NCBI RefSeq assembly: GCF_004014805.1
Contig: NZ_ATDN01000010.1
Span: 62,001 to 126,000 of the forward strand
From: Mycolicibacterium elephantis DSM 44368
GTDB taxonomy: Bacteria; Actinomycetota; Actinomycetes; Mycobacteriales; Mycobacteriaceae
Direction: 5' to 3'
DNA: 64,000 bases
Both the position numbers and the translations under genes were made by a program. The notes beneath the pieces were generated by a model. That model was given only the letters and a program-made list of their open reading frames with translations, had not been told where the DNA came from and ran no database searches. Positions 25,806 to 37,045 of the stretch are shown here, piece by piece. Each line of letters starts with the position of its first letter. The stretch's first letter is position 1.

Positions 25806-26090
25806 ATGCTGGTTGATCCGGAGATCCTGCGGGCATTCGCCGGTCGGGTGGACGCCTCGTCGTCGACGGTCCGCGAAGCCGACGCCGGCCACAAGGTGAG
25901 CACTGCGGCCGACGGGCTGCCCGGCTCCGCCACCCAGTGGGCGGCGCGGCTGGTCGGCGACCATCTCGCCGAGCAGGCCGAGGCCATCGCCGCGAACCTC
26001 ACCGAGATGGGACAGGCGGTGCGCGGTGCGGGTGACACGTATGAGGTCACCGACGCAGAACTGGCGGGCAGCTTCGAAGAGGTCTTCTAG
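25806..26090 (+). CDS. EspC-like (T7SS) small secreted protein
   Basis: 94 residues. Helix-turn-helix hairpin typical of EspC/WXG100-like substrates: MLVDPEILRAFAGRVDAS, LPGSATQWAARLVGDHLAEQAEAIAANLTEMGQ, then the C-terminal type VII secretion signal YxxxD at Y79-D83 (TYEVTDAEL). There is no N-terminal signal peptide. A TAACGT -10 box at 25793-25798 lies 7 nt before the ATG (leaderless). It is an orphan: no ESX core genes are in the window. It converges on the LON-domain gene with an 11-bp gap. Confidence 0.8.
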   Translation: MLVDPEILRAFAGRVDASSSTVREADAGHKVSTAADGLPGSATQWAARLVGDHLAEQAEAIAANLTEMGQAVRGAGDTYEVTDAELAGSFEEVF

Positions 26091-26101
26091 ATTCGGAGAA
26101 G

Positions 26102-26740
26102 CTACTCTCCCGACGACAGCTGGAACTCCACCATCGCCGTGAGGGTCTCGAGCGCGTCGCGCAGCGCCGCCAACCGCGCCGACGCGCTGGGCGCCGCCAG
26201 GATCGCGTACCGGTCGGCCTGCCCGATCGGAAGCCGGGAACTCAACGCGTACAACCACGTTCCGGCGTCGCCCGAGGCGTCGGCGCCGGCGACGATGTCT
26301 CGTGCGTTGACCTCGGCGCCGCGGGCGCCTGCGATCCGTTCGTACAACGCCACGATGCGATCCTCGACGTCGCGGATCGCGTCGACGTCGACCGCATCCC
26401 CGGGCTGGTCGGGCCACGGCTCGACGGCGGCCCGCGGGTAGGGGTCGTCGGGCTGCCATTCGAGCACCCGGATCCGCTCGCCCATGACGCACCGCAGCCG
26501 GTAGCGCCCGTTGCCCTGGTCGATGCACTCGGCGATGCGGGCCATCGCGCCGACGTCGCTGCGGATGTCGCCGCCGCCGACCTCGCGGCCCGCCTCGATC
26601 AGCACGACACCGAACGCCGGGTCGTCCATCGCCAGACAGTCCGAGACGAGCGCGGTGTATCGCGGCTCGAAGATCCGCAGCGGCAACTCTTCTCCGGGCA
26701 GCATCGCCACCTGAAGCGGGAACATCGGCATCGCGGCCAC
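26102..26740 (-). CDS. LON substrate-binding (LON-N) domain protein (Rv0434-like)
   Basis: 212 residues from GTG at 26740, or 209 from ATG 26731; the GTG lies 2 nt after the ligase stop and is taken as the coupled start. The LON N-terminal domain is visible: PMFPLQVAMLPGEELPLRIFEPRY, FGVVLIEAGREVGGGD, and a helical C-terminal half (ALYERIAG, LSSRLPIGQADRYAILAAPSASARLAAL). The AAA+ and protease domains of Lon are absent. This stand-alone class is widespread but its role is unknown. Confidence 0.88.
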   Translation of the reverse strand: MAAMPMFPLQVAMLPGEELPLRIFEPRYTALVSDCLAMDDPAFGVVLIEAGREVGGGDIRSDVGAMARIAECIDQGNGRYRLRCVMGERIRVLEWQPDDPYPRAAVEPWPDQPGDAVDVDAIRDVEDRIVALYERIAGARGAEVNARDIVAGADASGDAGTWLYALSSRLPIGQADRYAILAAPSASARLAALRDALETLTAMVEFQLSSGE

Positions 26741-26742
26741 GG

Positions 26743-27876
26743 CTAGATGTCCAACTCGGCGACCAACGCGTCGACCACCGCACGCAGATCGCCGTCGTGC
26801 TCCTCGGCGACCCTGCGCTGGCGCTGGTAGGACGCGCCGATCCGGTAGATGTCGGCGACGCGGGCCAACTCGTCCGCGCAGTGCAGCGACTTGGCCACCG
26901 GTTCGAGCCGGTTCAGCAACTCGTCGAGATCCTCGGTGACCAACCGCTCGTTGCTGTCGGCGTCCAGGATGATCACCGCGTCGAGGCCGTAACGCGCGGC
27001 GCGCCACTTGTTCTCCTGCACGTGCCACGGCGGCATCGTCGGCAGGCGTTCGCCGGCGTCGAGTCGCCGGTCGAGGTCGACCACCAGGCAGTGGGTCAGC
27101 GCCACCAGCGCGCTCAGCTCGCGGAGGTTGGAGACACCGTCGAAGACCCGGATCTCCACCGTGCCCTTGTGCGGCGAAGGCCGGATGTCCCAACGGATCT
27201 CGTTCATGTGGTCGATGACGCCGGTTTTCTTCTGGTCGTGGACGAAGCCTTCCCACTCCGCCCACGTCTGGAAGTGGAACGGCAGCCCGGCCGTCGGCAG
27301 CTGCTGAAACATCATGGCCCGGTTGGAGGCGTACCCGGTGTCTTCGCCGTCCCAGAACGGCGACGACGAGGACAGCGCGAGCAGGTGCGGGTAATGGTTG
27401 AGCAACGAGGTGTTGATCGCCATCACCTTGTGCGCCGACGAGATCCCGACGTGGACGTGCACCCCCCAGATCAGCATCTGCCGGCCCCACCACTGCGTGC
27501 GCTTGATCAGCTCCGCGTACCGCGGCGCATCGGTGAGGCTGCCCGGCGACCATTTCGCGAACGGGTGGGTGCCCGCGCTGAACAACTCCATTCCGCGGCT
27601 GCGAACGATTCTGCGTGCGGTGAGCAGTGTTTCGCGCAGATCGTCCATCGCCTGCGGCACCGAGTCGCAGATGCCGGTGACGATCTCGACGGTGTTGCGC
27701 AACAGCTCCTTGTGCACGCGCGGGTTGTTCTCGCCGAGCTCCTCGATGACCTGGGTGGCCTCGTTGCTCACGTCGCGCGTTTCGGAGTCGACGAGCGCGA
27801 ACTCCCATTCCACCCCGACAGTCGGCCGGGGCGATCCGGCGAAATCTATGTGGCTGCTAGCCGGTGCCGATAACAC
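26743..27876 (-). CDS. YbdK-type carboxylate-amine ligase / glutamate-cysteine ligase-like (Rv0433)
   Basis: 377 residues from GTG at 27876, which matches the family's start (…[21 protein letters not shown]) and length (376 aa in M. tuberculosis, from memory). This start overlaps the 3' end of sodC by 20 nt. GCS2 family features are VGVEWEFAL near the N-terminus, HVHVGI (metal-binding His), [16 protein letters not shown] and [14 protein letters not shown]. These enzymes show weak gamma-glutamyl ligase activity; since mycobacteria make mycothiol and ergothioneine rather than glutathione, the physiological substrate is unclear. Confidence 0.92.
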   Translation of the reverse strand: MLSAPASSHIDFAGSPRPTVGVEWEFALVDSETRDVSNEATQVIEELGENNPRVHKELLRNTVEIVTGICDSVPQAMDDLRETLLTARRIVRSRGMELFSAGTHPFAKWSPGSLTDAPRYAELIKRTQWWGRQMLIWGVHVHVGISSAHKVMAINTSLLNHYPHLLALSSSSPFWDGEDTGYASNRAMMFQQLPTAGLPFHFQTWAEWEGFVHDQKKTGVIDHMNEIRWDIRPSPHKGTVEIRVFDGVSNLRELSALVALTHCLVVDLDRRLDAGERLPTMPPWHVQENKWRAARYGLDAVIILDADSNERLVTEDLDELLNRLEPVAKSLHCADELARVADIYRIGASYQRQRRVAEEHDGDLRAVVDALVAELDI

Positions 27877-28543
27877 CGCACGCCACGCGATTTCCGGCGT
27901 CGCCGGTCGCCAGGGTGGTCTCATCGGGCGGCGGGTTCCCGTTGACCTGCTGGTAGCGCTCCGGCGGGATGTTGGCGAAGTTGTCCGCGTTCGCGTGGAT
28001 GATGATCGCGGTCTTCTCACCCTCCAGCAGATCCTCGGCGGTGAAGGCGTCGGTCGTCGTCACCAGCAGCGCCGAACCGTCCTCGCGGACCTGCAACGAG
28101 GTGAGGTCACCGCTGGCCGGATGACCGGTGTGGCCGGGCACCTGGAAATGTCCACCCGCGGAGTTGAAGTTGCCGGGCGCACCGCCGGTGGGCGCCACCG
28201 AGTTCGCCTCGCACTTCCCGACGGAGTGGATGTGCATGCCGTGGAACCCGGGGGTCAACTTGCCCGACTCGGTGGTCTGAACGGTGATCGTGGCGTATCC
28301 GTCCGCGAACTCGAAGTCGGCGGTGGCCACGGTGGTGCCGTCGGCCATCTTCAGATCGGCGGTCAGCTTCTCGGTGGCCTCACCCTCTTGGTGCGCGCCG
28401 GGCGCGGTGGTCGGCGATGGCGAGCCCGTCCAGATCGACGGCGTGGTGCCCGGCGTATCGCTGGGTTGTTCGGGCGCGGCGCATGAACTCAGAGCAAGAG
28501 CGGGAACGGCAAACAAGGCGGCAGCTGCGGCGGTCTTGAGCAT
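27857..28543 (-). CDS. sodC: Cu,Zn superoxide dismutase lipoprotein
   Basis: 228 residues. Dismutates superoxide outside the cytoplasmic membrane. The lipoprotein signal runs [21 protein letters not shown] with the lipidated Cys at 21. A Thr/Pro-rich linker leads to the SodC domain with copper/zinc ligands in [28 protein letters not shown] and [11 protein letters not shown], and a C-terminal RVACGVIG. Its gene lies 10 nt after the LytR-C-domain gene and overlaps the following ligase start, so three genes form one unit. Length is close to the 240-residue M. tuberculosis SodC. Confidence 0.95.
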   Translation of the reverse strand: MLKTAAAAALFAVPALALSSCAAPEQPSDTPGTTPSIWTGSPSPTTAPGAHQEGEATEKLTADLKMADGTTVATADFEFADGYATITVQTTESGKLTPGFHGMHIHSVGKCEANSVAPTGGAPGNFNSAGGHFQVPGHTGHPASGDLTSLQVREDGSALLVTTTDAFTAEDLLEGEKTAIIIHANADNFANIPPERYQQVNGNPPPDETTLATGDAGNRVACGVIGTG

Positions 28544-28553
28544 GGGCAAGAGC

Positions 28554-29015
28554 CTAGCCGGTGACCACCACGACCACGCCCGGCGGTTGGTCGGCGAGTT
28601 CAGGCCGCCGCGGTTCCACCGGTGCCTCCAACAGTTTGCCCACCTCATCGGCGGCTTCCTGCTCGCCGGGGGCGTCGCTGAAGAACACCGTGGTGCCCGC
28701 CACGTCCGGAAGGGTCAGGTTCCCGGTCTCGGTGACGTCCCAGCCGGCCTCCCGCAACCGGTTGGCGGTGCCCTCCGCGGCCCCCTGGACGTCGGAGACG
28801 TTGTAGACCCGCACATCGGCCCGTGCCGGTTCCGCCGCTTTCGTCGGGCTCGTCGTGGTCGTGATGGTGCTCGTGGCGAGCGTCGACTGCTCGGCGTCGT
28901 CGTCGTTGTCCGAACCCATCGCCTGGAATCCGACCAGCAGAAACACCACGCCCAGGAACAGCAGCACCATCACCATGGCGCGCAGCGGCAGGCCGGAGGA
29001 GTTTCGCTGGTTCAT
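28554..29015 (-). CDS. LytR C-terminal-domain membrane protein (Rv0431-like)
   Basis: 153 residues from ATG at 29015 (MNQRNSSG); GTG at 29024 is an alternative. One TM helix (about 12-34) is followed by an extracytoplasmic Ser/Thr-rich linker and a LytR_C domain ([34 protein letters not shown]...[20 protein letters not shown]). The M. tuberculosis counterpart was named a tuberculin-related peptide and implicated in membrane-vesicle production. The lack of the LCP catalytic domain means it is not itself a LytR ligase. The sodC start lies 10 nt downstream. Confidence 0.85.
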   Translation of the reverse strand: MNQRNSSGLPLRAMVMVLLFLGVVFLLVGFQAMGSDNDDDAEQSTLATSTITTTTSPTKAAEPARADVRVYNVSDVQGAAEGTANRLREAGWDVTETGNLTLPDVAGTTVFFSDAPGEQEAADEVGKLLEAPVEPRRPELADQPPGVVVVVTG

Positions 29016-29051
29016 TGCGCCCACTGTAACGGCCCGTCGGGCCGACGAAGA

Positions 29052-29360
29052 TCAGGTGACGTCGAAGCCGAGCCGACGTGCCGCGCGCGCCTTCTGCCTG
29101 CTGGCCCGCAGCCGACGCAGCCGCTTGACCAGCATCGGATCGGCCGCCAGCGCCTCAGGCCGGTCGACCAGCGCGTTCAGCACCTGGTAGTAGCGGGTGG
29201 CCGACATCGAGAACAGCTCTTTGATGGCGTCTTCCTTGGAGCCGGCGTACTTCCACCACTGGCGTTCGAACGCCAAAATATCGTGCTCTCGGCGGGTCAG
29301 CCCATCGCTGGAATCAGAGACGTCCCCGGATTGCTCAGTCCGCGCGATCGCGCCGTCCAT
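29052..29360 (-). CDS. DUF3263 protein (Rv0430-like)
   Basis: 102 residues from ATG at 29360, placed by AGGAG 5 nt upstream and by the 102-residue length of Rv0430. The DUF3263 core (LTRREHDILAFERQWWKYAGSKEDAIKELFSMSATRYYQVLNALVDRPEAL) reads as a small helical DNA-binding-like domain, followed by a very basic tail (KRLRRLRASRQKARAARRLG). It is nearly identical to what I recall of the M. tuberculosis protein. A nucleic-acid-binding role is an inference from composition. It is divergent from def. Confidence 0.88.
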   Translation of the reverse strand: MDGAIARTEQSGDVSDSSDGLTRREHDILAFERQWWKYAGSKEDAIKELFSMSATRYYQVLNALVDRPEALAADPMLVKRLRRLRASRQKARAARRLGFDVT

Positions 29361-29483
29361 CTCGCTCCTGGACCCTTCCGACAATCGAAATTACATCGCT
29401 GTGGTTCGGCGATCATTCAATCACGGGTTCGTGACCTATGGCGTCAGATATGCCCGCGAGTCGGGGGATAAGGCTTGCCGCCT

Positions 29484-29489
29484 TAAGCT
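29484..29489 (+). promoter_or_regulatory. -10 box of a leaderless promoter for def
   Basis: TAAGCT lies 6 nt before the GTG at 29496, with no Shine-Dalgarno between; transcription would start on or beside the start codon. It sits in the 135-bp divergent region with the DUF3263 gene. Confidence 0.5.
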
Positions 29490-29495
29490 TTCCCC

Positions 29496-30089
29496 GTGGC
29501 CGTCGTACCAATCCGCATCGTAGGAGATCCCGTCTTGCACACCCCGACCGAGCCGGTCACCGTCAATGACGACGGCTCGCTGCCCGAGGAGATCGTCGAG
29601 CTCATCCAGGACATGTACGACACCATGGACGCCGCCAACGGCGTTGGCTTGGCGGCCAATCAGATCGGCGTCTCCAAGCGCGTGTTCGTCTATGACTGCG
29701 CCGACGCACGGGGCCAGACCACTCGCCGCCGCGGCGTGGTCGTCAACCCGGTGCTGGAGACCTCCGAGATTCCCGAGACCATGCCTGACCCGGATGACGA
29801 CGACGAGGGCTGCCTTTCGGTGCCCGGTGAGTCGTTTCCGACCGGCCGCGCCGACTGGGCCCGGGTGACCGGCCTGGATGCCGACGGCAACCCGGTCACG
29901 GTGGAGGGCACCGGCCTGTTCGCGCGGATGTTGCAGCACGAGACCGGCCATCTGGACGGGTTCTTGTACCTGGACCGGTTGATCGGCAGGCACGCCCGCG
30001 CCGCCAAGCGGGCGGTGAAGGCGCACGGATGGGGCGTGCCAGGGCTGTCGTGGATGCCCGGCGAGGATCCGGACCCGTTCGGGCACTGA
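29496..30089 (+). CDS. def: Peptide deformylase
   Basis: 197 residues with GTG start. It removes the N-formyl group from nascent proteins. All three metalloenzyme motifs are present: [10 protein letters not shown] (motif 1, about 49-58), EGCLSVPG (motif 2, Cys metal ligand) and QHETGHLDG (motif 3, HExxH with both His ligands). A mid-protein insertion with an acidic run (PDPDDDDEG) and a long C-terminus are as in mycobacterial Def (Rv0429c, 197 aa). The stop shares one base with the ATG of the GNAT gene. Confidence 0.96.
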   Translation: MAVVPIRIVGDPVLHTPTEPVTVNDDGSLPEEIVELIQDMYDTMDAANGVGLAANQIGVSKRVFVYDCADARGQTTRRRGVVVNPVLETSEIPETMPDPDDDDEGCLSVPGESFPTGRADWARVTGLDADGNPVTVEGTGLFARMLQHETGHLDGFLYLDRLIGRHARAAKRAVKAHGWGVPGLSWMPGEDPDPFGH

Positions 30090-30994
30090 TGACGTGGCCC
30101 GCGGTGGGAAAGCGGGTGGTGATCCGCTACCGCCTGCCCGCCGGATCCGAACCACCGCGCAGCGACGTCATCGGCCACCTGCTCGAGGCGGGCCGGACGT
30201 TGACCGTGCGCACGAAAACCGGTGACGTCGTGGTCGTCCCGGCCGAGGACGTGATGGTCATCCGGGAACTGCCGCCGGCCACCATCCGCACCGCCGACAT
30301 CCGCAAGCTCGAACACGCGGCAGCGCTGGCATGGCCCGGTGTCGAACAGCAGTGGGTCCAGGGGTGGTTCCTGCGGGCCGCCGACGGTCACACCCACCGC
30401 GGCAATTCCGCTGTGCCGCTGGGCTTCGACGCCACCGCATCGGCGCTGCCCGCCATCGTCGAGTGGTATTCCGCACGGGGCTTGACCCCGTGGCTGTCGA
30501 TTCCCGACCGCCTGTTCAGGCTCGCCGATGTCGCGCCGCATCTCGAAACCGTCGTGCTGGCACGCGATCTCGACGCGGTCGAAGAACCCCATGCGACGGT
30601 GCCATTGGCCACCAGCCCCAACGACGACTGGCTTCGGCTGTATGAGCGCGACATCCCCGTCGAGGTGCTGACCTCCGTGGTGGACGGCGAGACGGTGTTC
30701 GCCTCGGTCGCCGGCGCGGCTGTGGCCCGGGGCGCGGTGACGACGACGATCGACGGCGGCCGGTGGGTCGGCGTCTCGGCCCTGCGGGTGACGGATGCGG
30801 CGCGCCGGCAGGGACACGCGCGTCGGCTGTGCTCGGCCCTGATGTCCTGGGGGGCGGAACACGGCGCGTCCCACGCGTACGCGCAGGTGCTGATCGACAA
30901 CGCGCCCGGCAGGAATCTGTTCGCGTCGATGGGTTTCATCGAGCACCACCGCTCGCGTTATGTCCGCGCGGACACCCTCGTCGGGGGCCGGTAG
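30089..30994 (+). CDS. GNAT-family N-acetyltransferase (Rv0428c-like)
   Basis: 301 residues; ATG overlaps the def stop by one base (TGATG). The N-terminal third (about 1-75) is a small SH3-like barrel segment (GKRVVIRYRLPAG, GDVVVVPAEDVMVIREL). The C-terminal half contains the GNAT acetyl-CoA motif (VSALRVTDAARRQGHARRLCSALMSWG, then YAQVLIDNAPGRNLFASMGF). Coupling to def is conserved in mycobacteria and suggests N-terminal or ribosome-associated acetylation, but no substrate is known. Confidence 0.88.
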   Translation: MTWPAVGKRVVIRYRLPAGSEPPRSDVIGHLLEAGRTLTVRTKTGDVVVVPAEDVMVIRELPPATIRTADIRKLEHAAALAWPGVEQQWVQGWFLRAADGHTHRGNSAVPLGFDATASALPAIVEWYSARGLTPWLSIPDRLFRLADVAPHLETVVLARDLDAVEEPHATVPLATSPNDDWLRLYERDIPVEVLTSVVDGETVFASVAGAAVARGAVTTTIDGGRWVGVSALRVTDAARRQGHARRLCSALMSWGAEHGASHAYAQVLIDNAPGRNLFASMGFIEHHRSRYVRADTLVGGR

Positions 30995-30995
30995 T

Positions 30996-31286
30996 TCAGG
31001 GTCCGATATGTGTCGGCGGATCCGCGAAGGCGAGGTCCGCGGTGTGATGACCGGGCCCCATCGGGCCGCAGCGCTTCTCGGGCACCAGGTGCGAGCTCAA
31101 CCCGCTGGGAACCCACCGGGTCACGCCCACGCAGCGTTCCCAGCTGCCGTCGGGCTGGACGGGTCCGTCGCACTTGCTGATGAATTGGCCTCCGTACAGG
31201 CAGCCGGCGCTGGCGGGCGGTGCCGTCGCCATCGAGCCCGCCGCGATCAGCAGCACGGCGGCGGCTCCGACGATGCAGCGCCTCAT
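30996..31286 (-). CDS. Small secreted protein with CDGP motif
   Basis: 96 residues. A Sec signal peptide (MRRCIVGAAAVLLIAAGSMA) ends at an ASA-G site near residue 27. The mature part of about 69 residues has four cysteines and the mycobacterial secreted-protein pattern GGQFISKCDGPVQPDGSWERC, then RWVPSGLSSHLVPEKRC, consistent with disulphide bonds. It overlaps no other real gene: it converges on the GNAT gene with a 1-bp gap and is divergent from xthA. Function is unknown. Confidence 0.82.
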   Translation of the reverse strand: MRRCIVGAAAVLLIAAGSMATAPPASAGCLYGGQFISKCDGPVQPDGSWERCVGVTRWVPSGLSSHLVPEKRCGPMGPGHHTADLAFADPPTHIGP

Positions 31287-31339
31287 GCGACGAACGCTAC
31301 CGCTTATCGGCCTGCTTTTCGCGCGGATCGCGCTCTCCG

Positions 31340-31345
31340 TAGCCT
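31340..31345 (+). promoter_or_regulatory. -10 box of a leaderless promoter for xthA
   Basis: TAGCCT ends 7 nt before the xthA ATG, with no ribosome-binding site in between. Confidence 0.4.
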
Positions 31346-31352
31346 GTAGGGC

Positions 31353-32153
31353 ATGCGCCTGGCGACCTGGAACGTCAACTCGATCCGTGCCCGGGTCGAC
31401 CGGGTCGTGGACTGGCTGGAGCGCGGTGACGTCGACGTGCTGGCCATGCAGGAGACCAAGTGCTCCGATGAGCAGTTTCCGGTGATGCCGTTTCTCGCCG
31501 CCGGCTACGAGGTGGTGCACTGCGGGTTCAACCAGTGGAACGGCGTGGCGATCGCGTCGCGCGTCGGTATCGACGATGTGCGGGTCGGGTTCGAGGGCCA
31601 GCCGACGTGGTCCGACAAGCCCGACGTCGAAGCCGCGGCCGAAGCCCGCGCGTTGGGCGCGACGTGTGACGGCGTGCGGGTGTGGAGCCTGTACGTGCCC
31701 AACGGTCGCACCGTCGGCTCGCCGCACTACGGGTACAAGCTGGAATGGCTTGCCGCACTGCGCAACGCCGCAGAGAAGTGGCTGTCGGAGGATCCGTCGG
31801 CGCAGATCGCGCTCACGGGCGACTGGAACATCGCCCCCACCGACGACGACGTGTGGAGCGTCGAGTTCTATCAGGGCAGCACCCACGTCACCGAACCCGA
31901 ACGCGCGGCGTTCAATGCCATCGTCGACGCGCAATTCACCGATCTGGTAAGGCCTTTCACGCCGGGCCCGGGTGTCTACACGTACTGGGACTACACGCAG
32001 CTGCGGTTCCCCAAGAACCGCGGGATGCGCATCGACTTCATCCTCGGCTCGCCCGCACTGGCCGCGCGCGTGGTCCACGCCGAGATCGTGCGTGAGGAAC
32101 GCAAGGGCAAGGCACCAAGCGACCACGCCCCGGTGCTGGTCGAGTTGGCCTGA
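31353..32153 (+). CDS. xthA: Exodeoxyribonuclease III / AP endonuclease
   Basis: 266 residues. Cleaves abasic sites and trims 3' ends in base-excision repair. Endonuclease/exonuclease/phosphatase motifs: RLATWNVNSIRAR (Asn7), LAMQETKC (catalytic Glu), YVPNGR, TGDWNIAPTDDDV (Asp/Asn) and SDHAPV (catalytic His at the C-terminus). Matches Rv0427c in position and length. It is a single gene flanked by a divergent secreted-protein gene and an HNH-protein gene. Confidence 0.95.
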   Translation: MRLATWNVNSIRARVDRVVDWLERGDVDVLAMQETKCSDEQFPVMPFLAAGYEVVHCGFNQWNGVAIASRVGIDDVRVGFEGQPTWSDKPDVEAAAEARALGATCDGVRVWSLYVPNGRTVGSPHYGYKLEWLAALRNAAEKWLSEDPSAQIALTGDWNIAPTDDDVWSVEFYQGSTHVTEPERAAFNAIVDAQFTDLVRPFTPGPGVYTYWDYTQLRFPKNRGMRIDFILGSPALAARVVHAEIVREERKGKAPSDHAPVLVELA

Positions 32154-32209
32154 ACCCAGCCTGTGGACAACCCCTGAGACTTGTCGGTGGGCCGTGGCAT
32201 GATCGGGGC

Positions 32210-33811
32210 ATGTTGATCGAACAGTTGTTCGAGCACCCCAGTGCCGAGGTGCTGATCGAGGAGATCGTCACGGCGCACCGGGAAGAGTCCATGCTGATGG
32301 CACGGCGGATGGGAGCCATCGGCGACCTGCTGTCGCTGCGCACGGACGAGGCCGAGAACACTGACCCGGACCCCGGCTGGGCGATCATCACCGGGTTCGC
32401 GCGAACCTCCGCCGAGGTGGGCGCGGCGATGAACATGGCGCCCATGGCCGCCAGCCGGCTGGTCGCGCAGGCCGAAGCGCTGGACACCCGGCTGCCGAGC
32501 ATCGCCGAGCTGCTCAGGGACGCCGAGATCGACTGGGCCACGACACAATTGATCATCACCCGTACAGAACTGGTCGACGACCACTTGATCAGCCGGATCG
32601 ACGTGGCCCTGGCCAAGCGCTTCGTCAAATGGCAGAGCTGGTCGCGGCGGCGCGTCATCAACACGGTCGACAAGCTCATCCGTGAGATCGATCCCGATGC
32701 CGCAAAGGAGCGGCGGGAGTCGTCTGAACGTGGCCGCTACGTCAGCGTCACACCCCGCCCTGACGGCACGGCACAGCTGAGCGGGCGGCTCACGGCCACC
32801 GCGGCGGCGGCGTTCGACCGGCGCGTCTCGCAGATGGCGGCAGGGGTGTGCGCCAAGGATTCACGCACGGTGGATCAGCGTCGTGCCGACGCGATGTTGG
32901 CGCTGTCCGAGGGCCGCGAACTGCGCTGCGACTGCGGCCAACCGGAGTGCCCGGCGCGCGGGACCGACGACGCCGACAGCGGCCCGCGGGCGGTCATCAA
33001 CGTGATCGCCAGCGAGGACACCGTGACCGGAAACGGCGACGAGCCGGGATATCTGGAGGGGTTCGGCGTCATCGACGCCGACCAGGTGCGTGAGCTCGCC
33101 GAGAACGCGCCCGTGCGGTGGCTCGAGGAACCCACGGTCACCGAAGATCAGGCGATGCGGTACCAGCCCTCCGCCGGGGTGGCCCGTTGGATCCGGCTGC
33201 GCGACCTGACGTGTCGCTTTCCGGGCTGTGACCGACCGGTTGCGCGGTGCGACATCGACCACACCACACCGTTCAACCACGCCGACCCGGCAGCAGGTGG
33301 CTTGACGGTGCCGTGGGGCCTGGCGGACTACTGTCGACAACACCACCGCCTCAAGACTTTTCACAGCGGAGCGGGCGGCTGGAACGACGAGCAGTTGCCC
33401 GACGGGACCGTCGTCTGGACTTCGCCGACGGGCCAGACGTACCGCACCACCCCCGACGGCCCGGAGTTGTTCGCGGGTATGCGGCCCGCCTGCGCGGCGC
33501 CGACAGCGCGCAAAGCCAGCCGGGCTCGTGACAAGGCGGCGCGAATCAAGCTGATTCGCAAGCAACTTTCAGAACAGCGACCGATCAACACCGCCCGACG
33601 TCATCGAGATCGAGCCCGCAGGCGCGAGATCGAGCTTCGCAAGTGGCGAAACAGATCGCGAAAACTGCTCGTCCTGTTCAAGGGCGGCGAGCCGAGCACC
33701 AGCCCGTGGTGCCCGTGGATCAACGAGCCGCTGGAGCCCGAGGAGCTGCCGCCGGACTGGGAGCCGCCGCCGATTGAGCAGGCATGCGACTCGGACGAGC
33801 CGCCGTTCTGA
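32210..33811 (+). CDS. DUF222 / HNH endonuclease-domain protein (13E12-repeat family)
   Basis: 533 residues. The N-terminal DUF222 region (about 10-330) precedes an HNH nuclease motif at about 335-390: TCRFPGCDRPVARCDIDHTTPF, then WGLADYCRQHHRLK. A C-terminal tail of about 110 residues is strongly basic (ARRHRDRARRREIELRKWRNRSRK) and then acidic/Pro-rich. This is the large actinobacterial family of 13E12-repeat proteins, often multi-copy and associated with variable regions. CATGAT lies 7 nt before the ATG. In M. tuberculosis other genes (Rv0426c-Rv0424c) occupy this slot between xthA and thiC. Confidence 0.88.
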   Translation: MLIEQLFEHPSAEVLIEEIVTAHREESMLMARRMGAIGDLLSLRTDEAENTDPDPGWAIITGFARTSAEVGAAMNMAPMAASRLVAQAEALDTRLPSIAELLRDAEIDWATTQLIITRTELVDDHLISRIDVALAKRFVKWQSWSRRRVINTVDKLIREIDPDAAKERRESSERGRYVSVTPRPDGTAQLSGRLTATAAAAFDRRVSQMAAGVCAKDSRTVDQRRADAMLALSEGRELRCDCGQPECPARGTDDADSGPRAVINVIASEDTVTGNGDEPGYLEGFGVIDADQVRELAENAPVRWLEEPTVTEDQAMRYQPSAGVARWIRLRDLTCRFPGCDRPVARCDIDHTTPFNHADPAAGGLTVPWGLADYCRQHHRLKTFHSGAGGWNDEQLPDGTVVWTSPTGQTYRTTPDGPELFAGMRPACAAPTARKASRARDKAARIKLIRKQLSEQRPINTARRHRDRARRREIELRKWRNRSRKLLVLFKGGEPSTSPWCPWINEPLEPEELPPDWEPPPIEQACDSDEPPF

Positions 33812-33859
33812 GGGGTCTCCCCTTTCGTCGACCGCTGCGCTACCGTGGGCAGCGTCCAT

Positions 33860-36427
<2,568 letters not shown>

Positions 36428-36431
<4 letters not shown>

Positions 36432-37045
36432 ACCTCGAGCAGATCGCGGGCGTCGCGCACGAACCGGACGCCGCCCCGGCGGGGGTGGTCGTGCTCACCC
36501 ACGGGGCAGGCGGCAACCGCGAGTCGCCGCTGCTGATCCGCGTGTGCGACGAGTGGGCGCGAAGGGGCTGGCTGGCGGTGCGCTACAACCTGCCGTACCG
36601 GCGGCGCCGCCCCAAGGGCCCGCCGTCGGGCTCGGCCACAGCCGACCAGGCCGGCGTCGCGGAAGCCGTCGCCGTGGCCCGCACGTTGGCCGACGGCCCG
36701 GTGATCGCCGGTGGGCACTCCTACGGTGGCCGGATGACCTCGATGGTGGTCGCCGACGGCACCGCCGACGTCGATGTGCTGACGCTGTTCTCCTATCCGT
36801 TGCACCCGCCCGGTAAGCCGGAGCGCATGCGCACCGAGCACCTGCCGCGCATCACCTCGCCGACGGTGTTCACCCACGGCACCTCGGACCCGTTCGGCGG
36901 CATCGACGAGTTGGCCGCCGCGGCGAAGCTCGTCGCCGCGCGCACCGAGATCGTCGAGGTCACCGGGGCCCGCCATGACCTCGGCTCCACGTCGCTGGAT
37001 GTGGCGGCCATGGCCGTCGATGCGGCACTACGCTTGCTGACGTGA
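36428..37045 (+). CDS. Alpha/beta hydrolase, KANL3/Tex30-like (Rv0421c)
   Basis: 205 residues. Small alpha/beta hydrolase: VVVLTHGAGGNRESPLL (oxyanion region), nucleophile elbow AGGHSYGGR (Ser), Asp in THGTSDPFGG and His in TGARHDLGS. Coupled at both ends by 4-nt overlaps (thiD upstream, the Pro-rich membrane protein downstream). The link to thiamine synthesis is positional only; the substrate is unknown. Confidence 0.88.

Noticed and set aside
26743..27808. Extension of the LON-domain frame through the whole YbdK-type ligase gene
   Set aside because: The extra sequence is a shadow frame of the ligase; the conserved LON domain begins at 26740/26731.
26743..27876. Calling the ligase EgtA (ergothioneine pathway)
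   Set aside because: EgtA is encoded elsewhere with egtB-E in mycobacteria as I recall it; this gene matches the separate YbdK-type protein in the sodC neighbourhood.
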